DNA from: Bacteroidaceae bacterium
GTDB lineage: Bacteria; Bacteroidota; Bacteroidia; Bacteroidales; Bacteroidaceae
Length of the DNA stretch: 41,073 nt
Assembly (NCBI GenBank): GCA_024401305.1
Contig: JAKSLI010000025.1
Span: 1 to 41,073, forward strand
Direction of reading: 5' to 3'
The position numbers and the translations under genes were made by a program. A model generated the notes under the pieces. It was not told the origin of the DNA and did no database searches. It worked only from the letters and a program-made list of their open reading frames with translations. Each line of letters opens with the position of its first letter. Positions within the stretch are counted from its first letter, which is position 1. Below, piece by piece: positions 23,532-31,757 of this stretch.

Positions 23532-24230
23532 TTAGTATCCTCTTGAACCAAAAATGGCTGTTCCTACGCGAACCATCGTAGAACCTTCCTCCATGGCAAT
23601 GGGATAGTCGTGGCTCATGCCCATAGAGAGAATAGGGTTCAATGGTTTCAAGGGGTTCAAAGGTTCCAAGGCAAATGGGGAAGGTGTGAGTTGTTTGAGT
23701 TCCTCGAAGAATGCCTTTGCCTCGGCAAACTCCTTGCGCCATTGACTCTCGTCGTCGCAGTTTGTTGCCATGGTCATTATGCCGCGAAACTCTATGCCTT
23801 CCATCGACTTCCATTCATCGCCGTGAAGAAACTCGCGGCACTCGTCAATGGTAAAGCCGAACTTCGTTTCCTCCTGTGCCATGTGAAGCTGAAGGAGCAC
23901 AGGTATGCGTCTGCCGCACTTCACGCCTTGCTTGTTTATTTCCCTTATAAGCTTCACGGAATCGGCAGAATGGATAAGGCTCACGAACGGTGCTATATAT
24001 TTCACCTTGTTTGTCTGGAGATGACCGATGAAGTGCCACTCTATGTCCTTTGGCAAAGCTGCTTCCTTGCGAACAAGTTCCTGCACATGGCTCTCGCCGA
24101 AGATTCGTTGTCCGGCATCATATGCCTCCTGCAGTTCCTCCTCAGGATGGTATTTGCTAACAGCACAAAGGGCCACACCCTCTTGGAGCGTAGCCTTTAT
24201 GCGATTGAGATTTTCAGAAATATTGCTCAT
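23532..24230 (-). CDS. YggS/PROSC-family pyridoxal-phosphate homeostasis protein
   Basis: This 232-residue protein binds PLP in an alanine-racemase-like barrel and buffers the cofactor; no enzymatic reaction is known for the family. VALCAVSKYHP contains the PLP Lys, FGESHVQEL, WHFIGHLQTNK and IHSADS are hallmark blocks, and GMSHDYPIAMEEGSTMVRVGTAIFG is the phosphate-binding C-terminal motif. The end deviates slightly (SRGY). An in-frame insertion, LEPLNPLKPLNP, replaces a short loop and is encoded by a 9-bp tandem array. The ATG shares one base with the TAA of the preceding DUF4494 gene, which shows translational coupling. Confidence 0.94.
   Translation of the reverse strand: MSNISENLNRIKATLQEGVALCAVSKYHPEEELQEAYDAGQRIFGESHVQELVRKEAALPKDIEWHFIGHLQTNKVKYIAPFVSLIHSADSVKLIREINKQGVKCGRRIPVLLQLHMAQEETKFGFTIDECREFLHGDEWKSMEGIEFRGIMTMATNCDDESQWRKEFAEAKAFFEELKQLTPSPFALEPLNPLKPLNPILSMGMSHDYPIAMEEGSTMVRVGTAIFGSRGY
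23636..23668 (-). repeat. 9-bp in-frame array in the YggS-family gene
   Basis: On the top strand GGTTCA, GTTTCA, GGTTCA and GTTCCA start at 23636, 23645, 23654 and 23663, exactly 9 bp apart. On the coding strand these read TGGAAC, TGAACC, TGAAAC, TGAACC, the TGAAAC family found in rfbD. The product is (L-x-P)4. Confidence 0.85.
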
Positions 24231-24754
24231 TATTCTATCACACCTGGTGCTTGAGGTTCTTCATTCTGAAGGTATTCTGGCTTGTCTTCCTTGCCATCCT
24301 TCTTGTCGGCAACCTTATTGTGCTCAAAGACATCCATGATAGCAGTCTCCTGGATAGTGTGGATTGTATAGTCTATCATTGAACCTTTCATTGCCTCGTG
24401 AATGTATTCCACTGCCTGCGAGAAGGTATGAGCCTGGATAAGATGCATCACGCTTGTTTTCTTCTCCTTTTCAGTCTTCTCATCGATGGTGATATACTGA
24501 AGCTTAGCCTTGAACCAATAGTCGTCAGTATCCTTGTCTGAGAAGAATATCTCGTGATATGAAGCCTTCTTGATGTCAGTTATCTCAAATTCCTGATAGA
24601 ACGAAGACATCTCTTCTGTCATAGCCTCTTCTGCCTCTGTAAAGCTGAGAGCATCTACTACATATTGCTCAGTGGCTGGTTTTGCTGTACCGTCATCCTG
24701 CATCTTGGCAACCTTTGCCTTGCATTCAAACCAATTTGCGTTTCTTGATCTCAT
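24230..24754 (-). CDS. DUF4494-family protein
   Basis: This 174-residue cytoplasmic protein matches the DUF4494 family of Bacteroidales: NWFECKAKVAKMQDDG at the N terminus, VDALSFTEAEEAMTEEM, and SYHEIFFSDKDTDDYWFKAKLQYITIDEKTEKEKK. The role is unknown; the family is often located next to the YggS gene, as here. The ATG at 24754 was chosen because an in-frame TTG at 24793 is inside the -7 box and an ATG at 24787 would fall at about the transcription start. The C terminus is acidic and of low complexity. Confidence 0.9.
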   Translation of the reverse strand: MRSRNANWFECKAKVAKMQDDGTAKPATEQYVVDALSFTEAEEAMTEEMSSFYQEFEITDIKKASYHEIFFSDKDTDDYWFKAKLQYITIDEKTEKEKKTSVMHLIQAHTFSQAVEYIHEAMKGSMIDYTIHTIQETAIMDVFEHNKVADKKDGKEDKPEYLQNEEPQAPGVIE

Positions 24755-24790
24755 ATTTATATTGTGGTTATTATTTTTACTATTCATGTG

Positions 24791-24798
24791 CAAAATTA
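24791..24798 (-). promoter_or_regulatory. -7 box (TAATTTTG) for DUF4494-yggS
   Basis: CAAAATTA on the top strand gives a perfect box on the bottom strand, 36 bases upstream of the chosen start. Confidence 0.65.
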
Positions 24799-24871
24799 GG
24801 AAATAATCTTAAAGCGAGAAAAGAAAATGATGCTTTTTTGCGATTTTATTCCATAATTGCCTTAAAATATG

Positions 24872-24879
24872 TACCTTTG
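24872..24879 (+). promoter_or_regulatory. -7 box (TACCTTTG) for the LMW phosphatase
   Basis: TACCTTTG ends 9 bases before the ATG at 24889, so the leader would be very short or absent. Confidence 0.6.
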
Positions 24880-24888
24880 CACATACTT

Positions 24889-25356
24889 ATGAAAAAGATT
24901 CTATTTGTTTGCTTGGGCAATATCTGCCGTTCTCCGATGGCGGAGGAAGTGTTTCGCCAGTATGTTATCAACCAAGGTGCCAAATACGATTGGTACATAG
25001 ATTCCGCCGGCATCGGTTCTTGGCATGCGGGGCATCTTCCTGACCATCGTATGCGCAAGGCTGCCGAACAGCATGGCTACAATCTAACAATGCGAGCAAG
25101 ACAGGTAAGCAGCGACGATTTCAACAACTTCGATTACATCGTGGCAATGGATCGTGAGAACATTCAGGACCTTCGTCGCATAGCTCGCAGCAAGCAGCAG
25201 GCCGACAAGATCCTCAGCATGGCAGACTACCTGAGTAATCATCCTGGACAAGAGACTATTCCGGATCCTTACTACGGCGTAGAGCGTGACTTCCATTTCG
25301 TCATCGAACTGCTGGAAGATGCTGTTTCGGGATTATACAAAAAGGTTCGCGACTAA
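24889..25356 (+). CDS. Low-molecular-weight protein-tyrosine phosphatase
   Basis: This 155-residue cytoplasmic phosphatase has the P-loop VCLGNICRS (Cys-x5-Arg) near its N terminus and the general-acid motif IPDPYYG near its C terminus. Length and layout are those of the LMW-PTP family. The ATG at 24889 is fixed by the P-loop position and by the promoter box just upstream. Substrates are unknown; in other bacteria such enzymes act on tyrosine kinases of polysaccharide export or on phosphoarginine. The stop codon lies inside the terminator hairpin. Confidence 0.94.
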   Translation: MKKILFVCLGNICRSPMAEEVFRQYVINQGAKYDWYIDSAGIGSWHAGHLPDHRMRKAAEQHGYNLTMRARQVSSDDFNNFDYIVAMDRENIQDLRRIARSKQQADKILSMADYLSNHPGQETIPDPYYGVERDFHFVIELLEDAVSGLYKKVRD

Positions 25357-25372
25357 TCGCGAACCTTTTTTA
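25342..25372. terminator. Bidirectional terminator between the phosphatase gene and lepB
   Basis: GGTTCGCGA (25344-25352) pairs with TCGCGAACC (25357-25365) around CTAA, with T runs on both strands. The loop and stem include the phosphatase stop codon. Confidence 0.93.
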
Positions 25373-25375
25373 TTA

Positions 25376-26830
25376 TTATTTTATGTTGTCAACAATGCGG
25401 AAGAGACGGTTCCAACGGATGCCGCCACCGAAGAGAGGACGGTCAGGATCGGAAGAGAACCAGATGAAGATTGGCTTGCCTACGATATGGTCTTCCGGGA
25501 CGAAGCCCCAGTAGCGTGAGTCGGCAGAGTTGTGGCGGTTGTCACCCATCATCCAGTAGTAATCCATCTTGAAAGTGTAGCTGTTTGCTTCCTTGCCATT
25601 GATGAATATCTTGCTATCCTTCACGAGAAGTTCGTTGCCTTCGTACTCCTTGATACAGCGCTCATAGAGACCGATGTTGTTGATGTCGAGCTTGATGCTC
25701 TCGCCCTTCTTCGGAATCCAGATAGGTCCGTAGTTGTCGCGAGTCCAACCAGTGTACATCGTTGTTGGGTAAAGTCCCCATGCCTGTGCATCTGTATTGA
25801 TGGTTACACTCTTGCAGATGTCCTTGCGAGAACGGAGAGTTTCGGCAGTTTTCTTTGTCATTGGCATATAGCCATACTGAGAAAGCTGCGCGAGGTCTTC
25901 ATTAGTGATGCCGAGATCCTTGCGAAGATCCTCGAACTGCTCGCCTACGAAGTCCATGGCAGGGATGGCAAGTTCCACCTTGTAAGTAAACTGAGCATTG
26001 TCAGGCTCCTTGTTTGCCTTGCCGTCAAGATAGATTATGCGGTCTTTTATCTGGAGAGTCTGACCAGGAAGACCTACACAACGCTTCACATAGTTTTCAC
26101 GACGGTCAACAGGGCGTGAGTCTATCATGCCGAATTCGTTCGGATTATTCTCAACATACTGATGACCAAGATCATAGATCTGCTTGAAGAGGTCGCGTTG
26201 CTGCTGCATTGAGAGCGAATCGAGATTGCGACTGCCCTGATACTGCTGCATACCGAGTTCCATGCAAAGTCCGTAGAAATCCTGTGCCTGATAGCGGAGA
26301 TCCGAAACGATAGTGTCGCCCGAAGGGTAGTTGAACACAACGATGTCGTTCAGTTCCACATTGCCAAAACCCTTCGCACGCTTGTAATCCCACTGTGGCC
26401 ACTCGATATACGACTTCGTGTTGATGATAGGCATCGTATGCTGAGTGAGCGGCATAGTGAGCGGAGTGTTCGGAATGCGAGGACCGTAGCTTACCTTGCT
26501 GACGAAGAGATAGTCGCCCGTAAGAAGCGATTTCTCAAGCGAAGATGAAGGGATAACGTAGTTCTGGAAGAAGAAAAGGTTGATGAAATACACCGCTACG
26601 AGGGCAAACACGATGGCATCTACCCACGACATGATGTGTGGAGTCAATCCTTCCGAGTCCTTCCACCACTGCCAGTTGATCTTCTTTGAGATATAAGCGT
26701 CGTAGATGAACGGTATGACAATCAAGCCGAGCCAGCTTTCAAGCCAGTAAAGGAAGAGCAGATAGAGAACGAGAACGATGATGAACTTCGTCCACTGCAG
26801 TTTCTTGTTCGGTTGTTTTTGTTTTTTCAT
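25376..26830 (-). CDS. lepB: Signal peptidase I
   Basis: This inner-membrane Ser/Lys protease removes signal peptides from exported proteins. Two hydrophobic segments (about residues 14-40 and 68-92) precede VIPSSSLEKSLLTGDYLFV, where Ser94 is the likely nucleophile. ENYVKRCVGLPGQ has the general-base Lys near 249, and MMGDNRHNSADSRYWGFVP is the family's box E. The 484-residue length, with a long insertion between Ser and Lys, is usual for Bacteroidales forms. dapB lies upstream on the same strand, separated by a 7-bp-repeat element. Confidence 0.95.
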   Translation of the reverse strand: MKKQKQPNKKLQWTKFIIVLVLYLLFLYWLESWLGLIVIPFIYDAYISKKINWQWWKDSEGLTPHIMSWVDAIVFALVAVYFINLFFFQNYVIPSSSLEKSLLTGDYLFVSKVSYGPRIPNTPLTMPLTQHTMPIINTKSYIEWPQWDYKRAKGFGNVELNDIVVFNYPSGDTIVSDLRYQAQDFYGLCMELGMQQYQGSRNLDSLSMQQQRDLFKQIYDLGHQYVENNPNEFGMIDSRPVDRRENYVKRCVGLPGQTLQIKDRIIYLDGKANKEPDNAQFTYKVELAIPAMDFVGEQFEDLRKDLGITNEDLAQLSQYGYMPMTKKTAETLRSRKDICKSVTINTDAQAWGLYPTTMYTGWTRDNYGPIWIPKKGESIKLDINNIGLYERCIKEYEGNELLVKDSKIFINGKEANSYTFKMDYYWMMGDNRHNSADSRYWGFVPEDHIVGKPIFIWFSSDPDRPLFGGGIRWNRLFRIVDNIK

Positions 26831-26838
26831 TTTTTTGT

Positions 26839-26950
26839 TCGCGACGTTGTCGCGAGGCTAAAGGGTAAAGGCTAAAGGGTAAAGGATCACATCCGGATGG
26901 CTGCTTTTAGCTTTTAGCCTTTACCTTTTAGCCTCGCAGCTAGCTGCGAA
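26839..26950. repeat. Inverted heptad-repeat element filling the lepB-dapB gap
   Basis: GGCTAAA and GGGTAAA alternate at 7 bp (26856-26885) and return inverted as TTTTAGC/TTTACC units (26904-26934). Small outer palindromes GCGACgttGTCGC and GCAGCTAGCTGC flank them. Read as hexamer TAAAGG plus one variable base. Confidence 0.88.
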
Positions 26951-26955
26951 TAAAT

Positions 26956-27675
26956 TTAAAAGTCAAAGAGGTCGCTCATTGTAAGCAATCCTTCGTGCTG
27001 TGCAGTATATTCAGCAGCGAGAACAGCGCCGAGGGCAAAGCCCTTGCGAGAGTGAGCGTCGTGAGTAATCTTGATGATGTCCTCTTCAGGAGAATCGTAA
27101 GTAATTGTATGGATGCCAGGAACTTCGCCACGACGAAGGTCATCAATGCGGAGAACGCCTTCTGCTGTCTCATGCAAGCCCCAACGCTCCTTGCGGTCAA
27201 GGTTCTCAATGATACCTTCTGCAAGAGTGATTGCTGTGCCTGAAGGTGCGTCGAGCTTATGAACATGGTGAGTCTCTTCCATAGTAACATCATACTGTGG
27301 GAACTGGTTCATGAGCTTTGCAAGATACTTGTTGACAGCAGAGAACATTGCCATGCCGACAGAGAAGTTTGATGCCCAGAAGAGTGTCTGTCCGCCTTCT
27401 GTACAAAGCTTCTTCACGTCTTCGCCGTGCTCCTTCATCCAACCTGTAGAACCGCTGACAACCTTCACGTTCTTTGCGAATGCCTTGAGGTAGTTGTCGT
27501 AGGCAGTCCAAGGTGTTGTGAACTCAATGGCAACATCAGCAGAAGCGAAAGCCTCGCTCTCGAAGTCCTCCTGGTTGTCAATGTCAATCTTACTAACTAT
27601 TTCGTGGCCGCGAGAGATGGCAATCTGCTCTATCATCTTGCCCATCTTGCCGTAACCGATAAGTGCTATTTTCAT
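26956..27675 (-). CDS. dapB: 4-hydroxy-tetrahydrodipicolinate reductase
   Basis: This 239-residue cytoplasmic enzyme reduces the dihydrodipicolinate precursor with NAD(P)H in lysine and meso-diaminopimelate synthesis. MKIALIGYGKMGKMIEQ is the Rossmann motif, EFTTPW and SGSTGW are cofactor contacts, and EETHHVHKLDAPSGTAITLAE carries the catalytic His-His-x-x-K region and the substrate-binding loop. Its order next to lepB is common in Bacteroidales. Both flanks are occupied by heptad-repeat elements. Confidence 0.96.
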   Translation of the reverse strand: MKIALIGYGKMGKMIEQIAISRGHEIVSKIDIDNQEDFESEAFASADVAIEFTTPWTAYDNYLKAFAKNVKVVSGSTGWMKEHGEDVKKLCTEGGQTLFWASNFSVGMAMFSAVNKYLAKLMNQFPQYDVTMEETHHVHKLDAPSGTAITLAEGIIENLDRKERWGLHETAEGVLRIDDLRRGEVPGIHTITYDSPEEDIIKITHDAHSRKGFALGAVLAAEYTAQHEGLLTMSDLFDF

Positions 27676-27689
27676 ATATTTTATTTTTT

Positions 27690-27860
27690 GTTCAAGTTTC
27701 GCAAGCTCAACTTGAGGCTACAGAGTACAGACTTCAGAGTACAGGCTTTTGGCTGCGCACTGTTTCTGGTGCAAAAGTTTACAAGCCGCATGGCAGCCTG
27801 TAGTTTGTACTCTGTAGTTTGTAGCCTCAATTTGAGCAAGTTGGAAACTTGCGAAAGTTG
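27690..27860. repeat. Inverted heptad-repeat element filling the dapB-cysS gap
   Basis: TACAGA-like hexamers with one free base repeat at 7 bp (27716-27745) and return inverted (27796-27826, TGTAGTT/TGTACTC units). The outer ends CAAGTTTCGCAAGCTCAACT and its counterpart match the ends of the element at 34861. Confidence 0.87.
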
Positions 27861-27862
27861 AA

Positions 27863-29341
27863 TTACAGTTTCCAAACCGCTCCGTCCTTTGTATCCTTTA
27901 CCTGGAAACCGAGGGCTGCGAGCTGGTCGCGAATAAGGTCTGATGTAGCCCAATCCTTGTTAGCCTTTGCCTTAGCGCGGAGTTCGAGAACCATATCGAC
28001 AACCTTGCCGAAAGCTTCCTCGCGAGCTTCGTTGCCGCCTGTAGCTTCGTTCTTGAGACCGAGGATATCGAATGCGAAGAGGTTCATTGTCTCCTTGAGT
28101 TCTGCGAGGTCAGCCTCTGTGATTGTGCCCTTGTGGTCAACGAGAGTGTTGATTACGCGGCAAGCATCGAAGAGGTTGGAGATGACCACCTGGCTCTGCA
28201 TATCGTCGTTCATCGCATCGTAGCACTTCTGCTTCAACTCTGAAACGACCTTCTTTGTTGCGTCGTCAGTTGCCTTTGCTGGCTGGATTCGCTCCATGTC
28301 GCCGATGGCAGTAAGCAAACGGTCAAGACCCTTCTGGCTTGCCTGCAATGCTTCGTCAGAGAAGTCAACAGGGCTGCGGTAGTGAGCAGAAAGAATGAAG
28401 AAGCGGATAACCATTGGCGAATATGGCTGAGTGAGAAGCTCATGCTCGCCATTGAAGAACTGGTTGAGCGTGATGAAGTTGCCGAGCGACTTACCCATCT
28501 TCTGTCCGTTGATGGTAAGCATATTGTTGTGCATCCAGTACTTCACCATGTCATCGCCCTGAGAAGCTGTAGCCTGAGCAATCTCGCACTCGTGGTGTGG
28601 GAAGACGAGGTCCATTCCACCGCCGTGAATATCGAAGTGGTTGCCGAGGTATTTGCGTCCCATGGCCGTACATTCGCAGTGCCATCCAGGGAAACCGTCG
28701 CTCCATGGTGATGGCCAACGCATTATGTGCTCTGGCTGCGCCTTCTTCCATAGGGCGAAATCCACCTGGTTCTTCTTCTCACCAACTCCATCAAGCTCGC
28801 GAGAATTGTTGATCACATCGTCAAGGTTACGGCCTGAGAGTTTGCCGTACTTATAGTCCTTGTTATACTTTTCAATGTCAAAATATACGGAACCGTTGCT
28901 CTCGTAAGCATAGCCGTTAGCCATGATTTCCTCAACAAGCTTTATCTGTTCGATGATATGACCAGTAGCGTGAGGTTCAATGCTTGGTGGAAGTACATTG
29001 AGGGCTTCCATAGCCTGATGGTAGCGGTTAGTGTAATACTGCGCAATTTCCATTGGCTCAAGCTGCTCGAGCTTTGCCTTCTTTGCAATCTTGTCCTCGC
29101 CTTCGTCAGCATCGTGCTCAAGATGACCTACGTCGGTGATGTTACGAACATAGCGCACCTTGTAGCCGAGGTGCTTGAGATAACGGAAAAGGAGGTCGAA
29201 AGTGATTGCTGGACGGGCATGTCCGAGGTGTGGATCGCCGTAAACTGTTGGACCACACACATACATACCCACATTGTTCTCCGCAATAGGCTTGAAGATT
29301 TCCTTGCGTCGAGAGAGTGTATTATAAATGTAAAAATTCAT
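27863..29341 (-). CDS. cysS: Cysteinyl-tRNA synthetase
   Basis: This 492-residue class I synthetase charges tRNA-Cys. [19 protein letters not shown] holds the first zinc Cys and the HIGH-type motif, [12 protein letters not shown] and [10 protein letters not shown] give the other zinc ligands, and [12 protein letters not shown] is the KMSKS-type loop. The ATG at 29341 is selected because longer frames would start within the promoter box. It is the first gene of a probable cysS-dapB-lepB transcript interrupted by two repeat elements. Confidence 0.97.
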   Translation of the reverse strand: MNFYIYNTLSRRKEIFKPIAENNVGMYVCGPTVYGDPHLGHARPAITFDLLFRYLKHLGYKVRYVRNITDVGHLEHDADEGEDKIAKKAKLEQLEPMEIAQYYTNRYHQAMEALNVLPPSIEPHATGHIIEQIKLVEEIMANGYAYESNGSVYFDIEKYNKDYKYGKLSGRNLDDVINNSRELDGVGEKKNQVDFALWKKAQPEHIMRWPSPWSDGFPGWHCECTAMGRKYLGNHFDIHGGGMDLVFPHHECEIAQATASQGDDMVKYWMHNNMLTINGQKMGKSLGNFITLNQFFNGEHELLTQPYSPMVIRFFILSAHYRSPVDFSDEALQASQKGLDRLLTAIGDMERIQPAKATDDATKKVVSELKQKCYDAMNDDMQSQVVISNLFDACRVINTLVDHKGTITEADLAELKETMNLFAFDILGLKNEATGGNEAREEAFGKVVDMVLELRAKAKANKDWATSDLIRDQLAALGFQVKDTKDGAVWKL

Positions 29342-29368
29342 CTTGTTAATGTTTTTGCTTATGGTTTG

Positions 29369-29376
29369 CAAAATTA
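29369..29376 (-). promoter_or_regulatory. -7 box (TAATTTTG) for cysS
   Basis: CAAAATTA on the top strand is a perfect box on the bottom strand, 27 bases upstream of the ATG. Confidence 0.65.
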
Positions 29377-29491
29377 CGAAAATAAATAAACTCCCGTAAA
29401 TCGTTTATAATTTTTCAACATCTCTCCTAAACATTTATCAATCTTTAACACATTATATATAGATACGGCTCAATATCCGTGCGTTTTTTCA

Positions 29492-29499
29492 TAATTTTG
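29492..29499 (+). promoter_or_regulatory. -7 box (TAATTTTG) for menA
   Basis: The box lies 45 bases upstream of the ATG at 29545 and rules out the in-frame GTG at 29479 as a start. Confidence 0.65.
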
Positions 29500-29544
29500 T
29501 GGCGTAATATACACTGCTTAAACAACATACAAAACAGAAGAAGA

Positions 29545-30483
29545 ATGATTGTCAACATAAACGAAAGTCCAAGAATCAAGACCAATTCATGGCAGGCCAT
29601 TGTAAAAGGCGCACGACTTGAAACACTTCCTGGTGCTGCCGTGCCTGTAATCATTGCCATTGCATTGGCTGCCGGCGACATGTATCGCTCAGGCAACATT
29701 GCCGATTTTAACTTCATCCCTGCCCTACTCTGCTTCCTTTTCGCAGAGATCATGCAGATAAACGCCAACTACATAAACGACTATTTCGACTTCAAGGGCG
29801 GTCATGACAGCGATGCTCGAATGGGAAACGCGCGTGTTGCCACACAAGGATGGATGACCATGCCGTTCATGAAGAAGGTTATCTTCGGGACAAACATCTT
29901 GGCAGCACTCGTAGGATTGCCTATCATGCTCTATGGAGACTGGAAATTGCTCTTTGCCATCGGTGCACTTTGCATGATTTTCTCACTGCTCTACACTACC
30001 CTCTTCTCTAAACGCGCACTCGGCGATGTCATGGTGCTGCTGTTCTTCGGCATCGTACCGGTTTGCGCCACATATCTTGTACTTACAGGAACTTGCAATT
30101 GGTACGTCTTCGTGGCATCCATAGCTTGCGGTTTCGAGATTGATTCCATGCTGGTTATCAACAACTTCCGCGACCATGATGAAGACCTTCGCACAGGAAA
30201 ACACACCATCTCGCACATGCTTGGCCGCAAGCGAATGTTGCAGTTTTACCTTGCCATCGGCTTCATCTGCGTTGCCCTCGGCGCCTATTGCTACTACATC
30301 TATGGTTATGCCATGGCGTTCCACTTGCAGATCATCTACCTTCTCAACCACATGCGCGTTTATCATACGATGAAAGCCATCTGGCAGGGACCTGAACTCA
30401 ACAAGCAACTCGCCAAGAACGGTCAGAACATACTTCTCTATGGCGTGCTCATTGCCGTTGGCATCCTGCTCACTTTCATCTGA
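29545..30483 (+). CDS. menA: 1,4-dihydroxy-2-naphthoate prenyltransferase
   Basis: This 312-residue integral membrane enzyme joins a polyprenyl chain to dihydroxynaphthoate in menaquinone synthesis. ANYINDYFDFKGGHDSD is the Asp-rich motif of the UbiA superfamily and NNFRDHDEDLRTGKHT the second one. LETLPGAAVPVI near the N terminus is typical of MenA. Several hydrophobic helices are spread over the length. It stands alone between divergent cysS and a convergent secreted protein, with its own promoter and terminator. Confidence 0.95.
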   Translation: MIVNINESPRIKTNSWQAIVKGARLETLPGAAVPVIIAIALAAGDMYRSGNIADFNFIPALLCFLFAEIMQINANYINDYFDFKGGHDSDARMGNARVATQGWMTMPFMKKVIFGTNILAALVGLPIMLYGDWKLLFAIGALCMIFSLLYTTLFSKRALGDVMVLLFFGIVPVCATYLVLTGTCNWYVFVASIACGFEIDSMLVINNFRDHDEDLRTGKHTISHMLGRKRMLQFYLAIGFICVALGAYCYYIYGYAMAFHLQIIYLLNHMRVYHTMKAIWQGPELNKQLAKNGQNILLYGVLIAVGILLTFI

Positions 30484-30525
30484 TTACAATAGCTATCATT
30501 TCTAACTGTTCACAGTTTCACATAG

Positions 30526-30566
30526 AAAAAGCGCCTCGAAAAACAGATTTTTCGAGGCGCTTTTTT
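30526..30566. terminator. Strong bidirectional terminator between menA and the WG-repeat gene
   Basis: AAAGCGCCTCGAAAAA pairs with TTTTTCGAGGCGCTTT around CAGA, a stem of 16-17 bp with a T run on each strand. Confidence 0.95.
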
Positions 30567-30572
30567 CTTTAT

Positions 30573-31568
30573 TTACTTACGCTTTTTCTTGGTTGTCTTT
30601 TTGGTGGTTTTCTTGCTTTTCTTTGTTTTATTGCTGCTTGAACCGTCGTCATTGCCCTCGTTATTGCCCTGGAACACGGAATTCCAAAGCACGAGTTCGC
30701 CGTTCTCGTCAGTAGCCACTACCGTGAATGTGCGACGCTCGCGGAAAGAACTGAGGTTGAACACGGCCTTCTCGCCGCTCTTCTTGCCCTCGCCCTCGAA
30801 CTTCATTCCAGTGGAGTCGATGCATACCATCTTCATTGCAGCGTCCTTGTTCACAGGAAGCACAGATGTAAATTCCGTATTCTCCATGCCATCCACGAGT
30901 TCCGACTTCGTAAGCTTGCAAGTGAAAGTCTGGTCAACGAGTTTCAGGATGCCGTAACCTGTTGATGTTTGGGCAATTGCGTACTTTCCGTAGAATGCCT
31001 GGGCACTTACGAACTGTGGAGGAAGAACCACCTTTTCGCCTATCTTGAAGCCGTATTCCTTCTTATATGCAAAAGGCATAGGACCGTCTGCCTGGACACT
31101 CAGTGACACTTCCGAAGAAGCAGGCAATTCCGGCGACTTGCTCATCTGGCAAGGTTCTGCAATTTTTCCCTCTGCATTGATGAAACCAAACTTGTTCTTC
31201 TTGTTCTTTACCAGCATCTTGCCGCCAGCAAAGTAAGTGTTGGCGTCGGCATAGAGTTCATCCTTTATATCCGTAACCTTACCCGTTTCGTCTATAAGGG
31301 CGAGCATTCTCATGCGTTTCTTCTCCTTTTTCAGTGCCACGGCATAACCTTCAGAGATGTTCGATATAGTATCTGCCATGGCATCCACAACCATTGCGCC
31401 CTCAGCAGACATGATGCCTACCTTGTCGCCTACCTTCACTTTGTAAAGTTCTGTGGCAAAACGCGAAAGCGACTGCTGAGTTGGAGCCACAACCCACTGC
31501 GCACTCTGGGCATTGGCTGCTGCCGAGATGCCAAGGAAAAAGAGAATATTTGTTATAAGTTTTGTCAT
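30573..31568 (-). CDS. Secreted WG-repeat-like protein with a Lys-rich tail
   Basis: The ATG at 31568 yields a signal peptide (MTKLITNILFFLGISAAANA). The mature part has degenerate WG-type repeats: KVGIMSAEGAMVVD, KFGFINAEGKIAEP and YGFKIGEKVVLPPQF, each a glycine-centred beta hairpin. Later strands lack the pattern. The last 20 residues are almost only Lys, Thr and Ser (KTKKSKKTTKKTTKKKRK), an unusual basic end for an exported protein, perhaps binding polyanions. Length is 331 residues. Function is unknown; the repeat call is by eye. Confidence 0.7.
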   Translation of the reverse strand: MTKLITNILFFLGISAAANAQSAQWVVAPTQQSLSRFATELYKVKVGDKVGIMSAEGAMVVDAMADTISNISEGYAVALKKEKKRMRMLALIDETGKVTDIKDELYADANTYFAGGKMLVKNKKNKFGFINAEGKIAEPCQMSKSPELPASSEVSLSVQADGPMPFAYKKEYGFKIGEKVVLPPQFVSAQAFYGKYAIAQTSTGYGILKLVDQTFTCKLTKSELVDGMENTEFTSVLPVNKDAAMKMVCIDSTGMKFEGEGKKSGEKAVFNLSSFRERRTFTVVATDENGELVLWNSVFQGNNEGNDDGSSSNKTKKSKKTTKKTTKKKRK

Positions 31569-31625
31569 AGTTTGAAAGTTGGTTTGAGATTGTTTGATGT
31601 GGTTTGAGATTGCAATATCTGGGCG

Positions 31626-31633
31626 CAAAATTA
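31626..31633 (-). promoter_or_regulatory. -7 box (TAATTTTG) for the WG-repeat gene
   Basis: CAAAATTA on the top strand lies 57 bases upstream of the ATG at 31568. Confidence 0.6.
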
Positions 31634-31704
31634 AGTATTTTTGTTCTATTGCGAAAGAAAACCGCCATTAAGTATTGTTAAAAAAGAAAAAAACGCGCCT
31701 TTTG

Positions 31705-31736
31705 TTTGTCAAGTATATAAATAATGTGTAATTTTG
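31705..31736 (+). promoter_or_regulatory. Promoter of metG
   Basis: TTTG (31705-31708) and TAATTTTG (31729-31736) are 20 bases apart, a textbook Bacteroidetes pair. The box ends 21 bases before the ATG and excludes the longer frame that starts at 31734. Confidence 0.85.
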
Positions 31737-31757
31737 CGCGAAAATAAAAAAATATTT

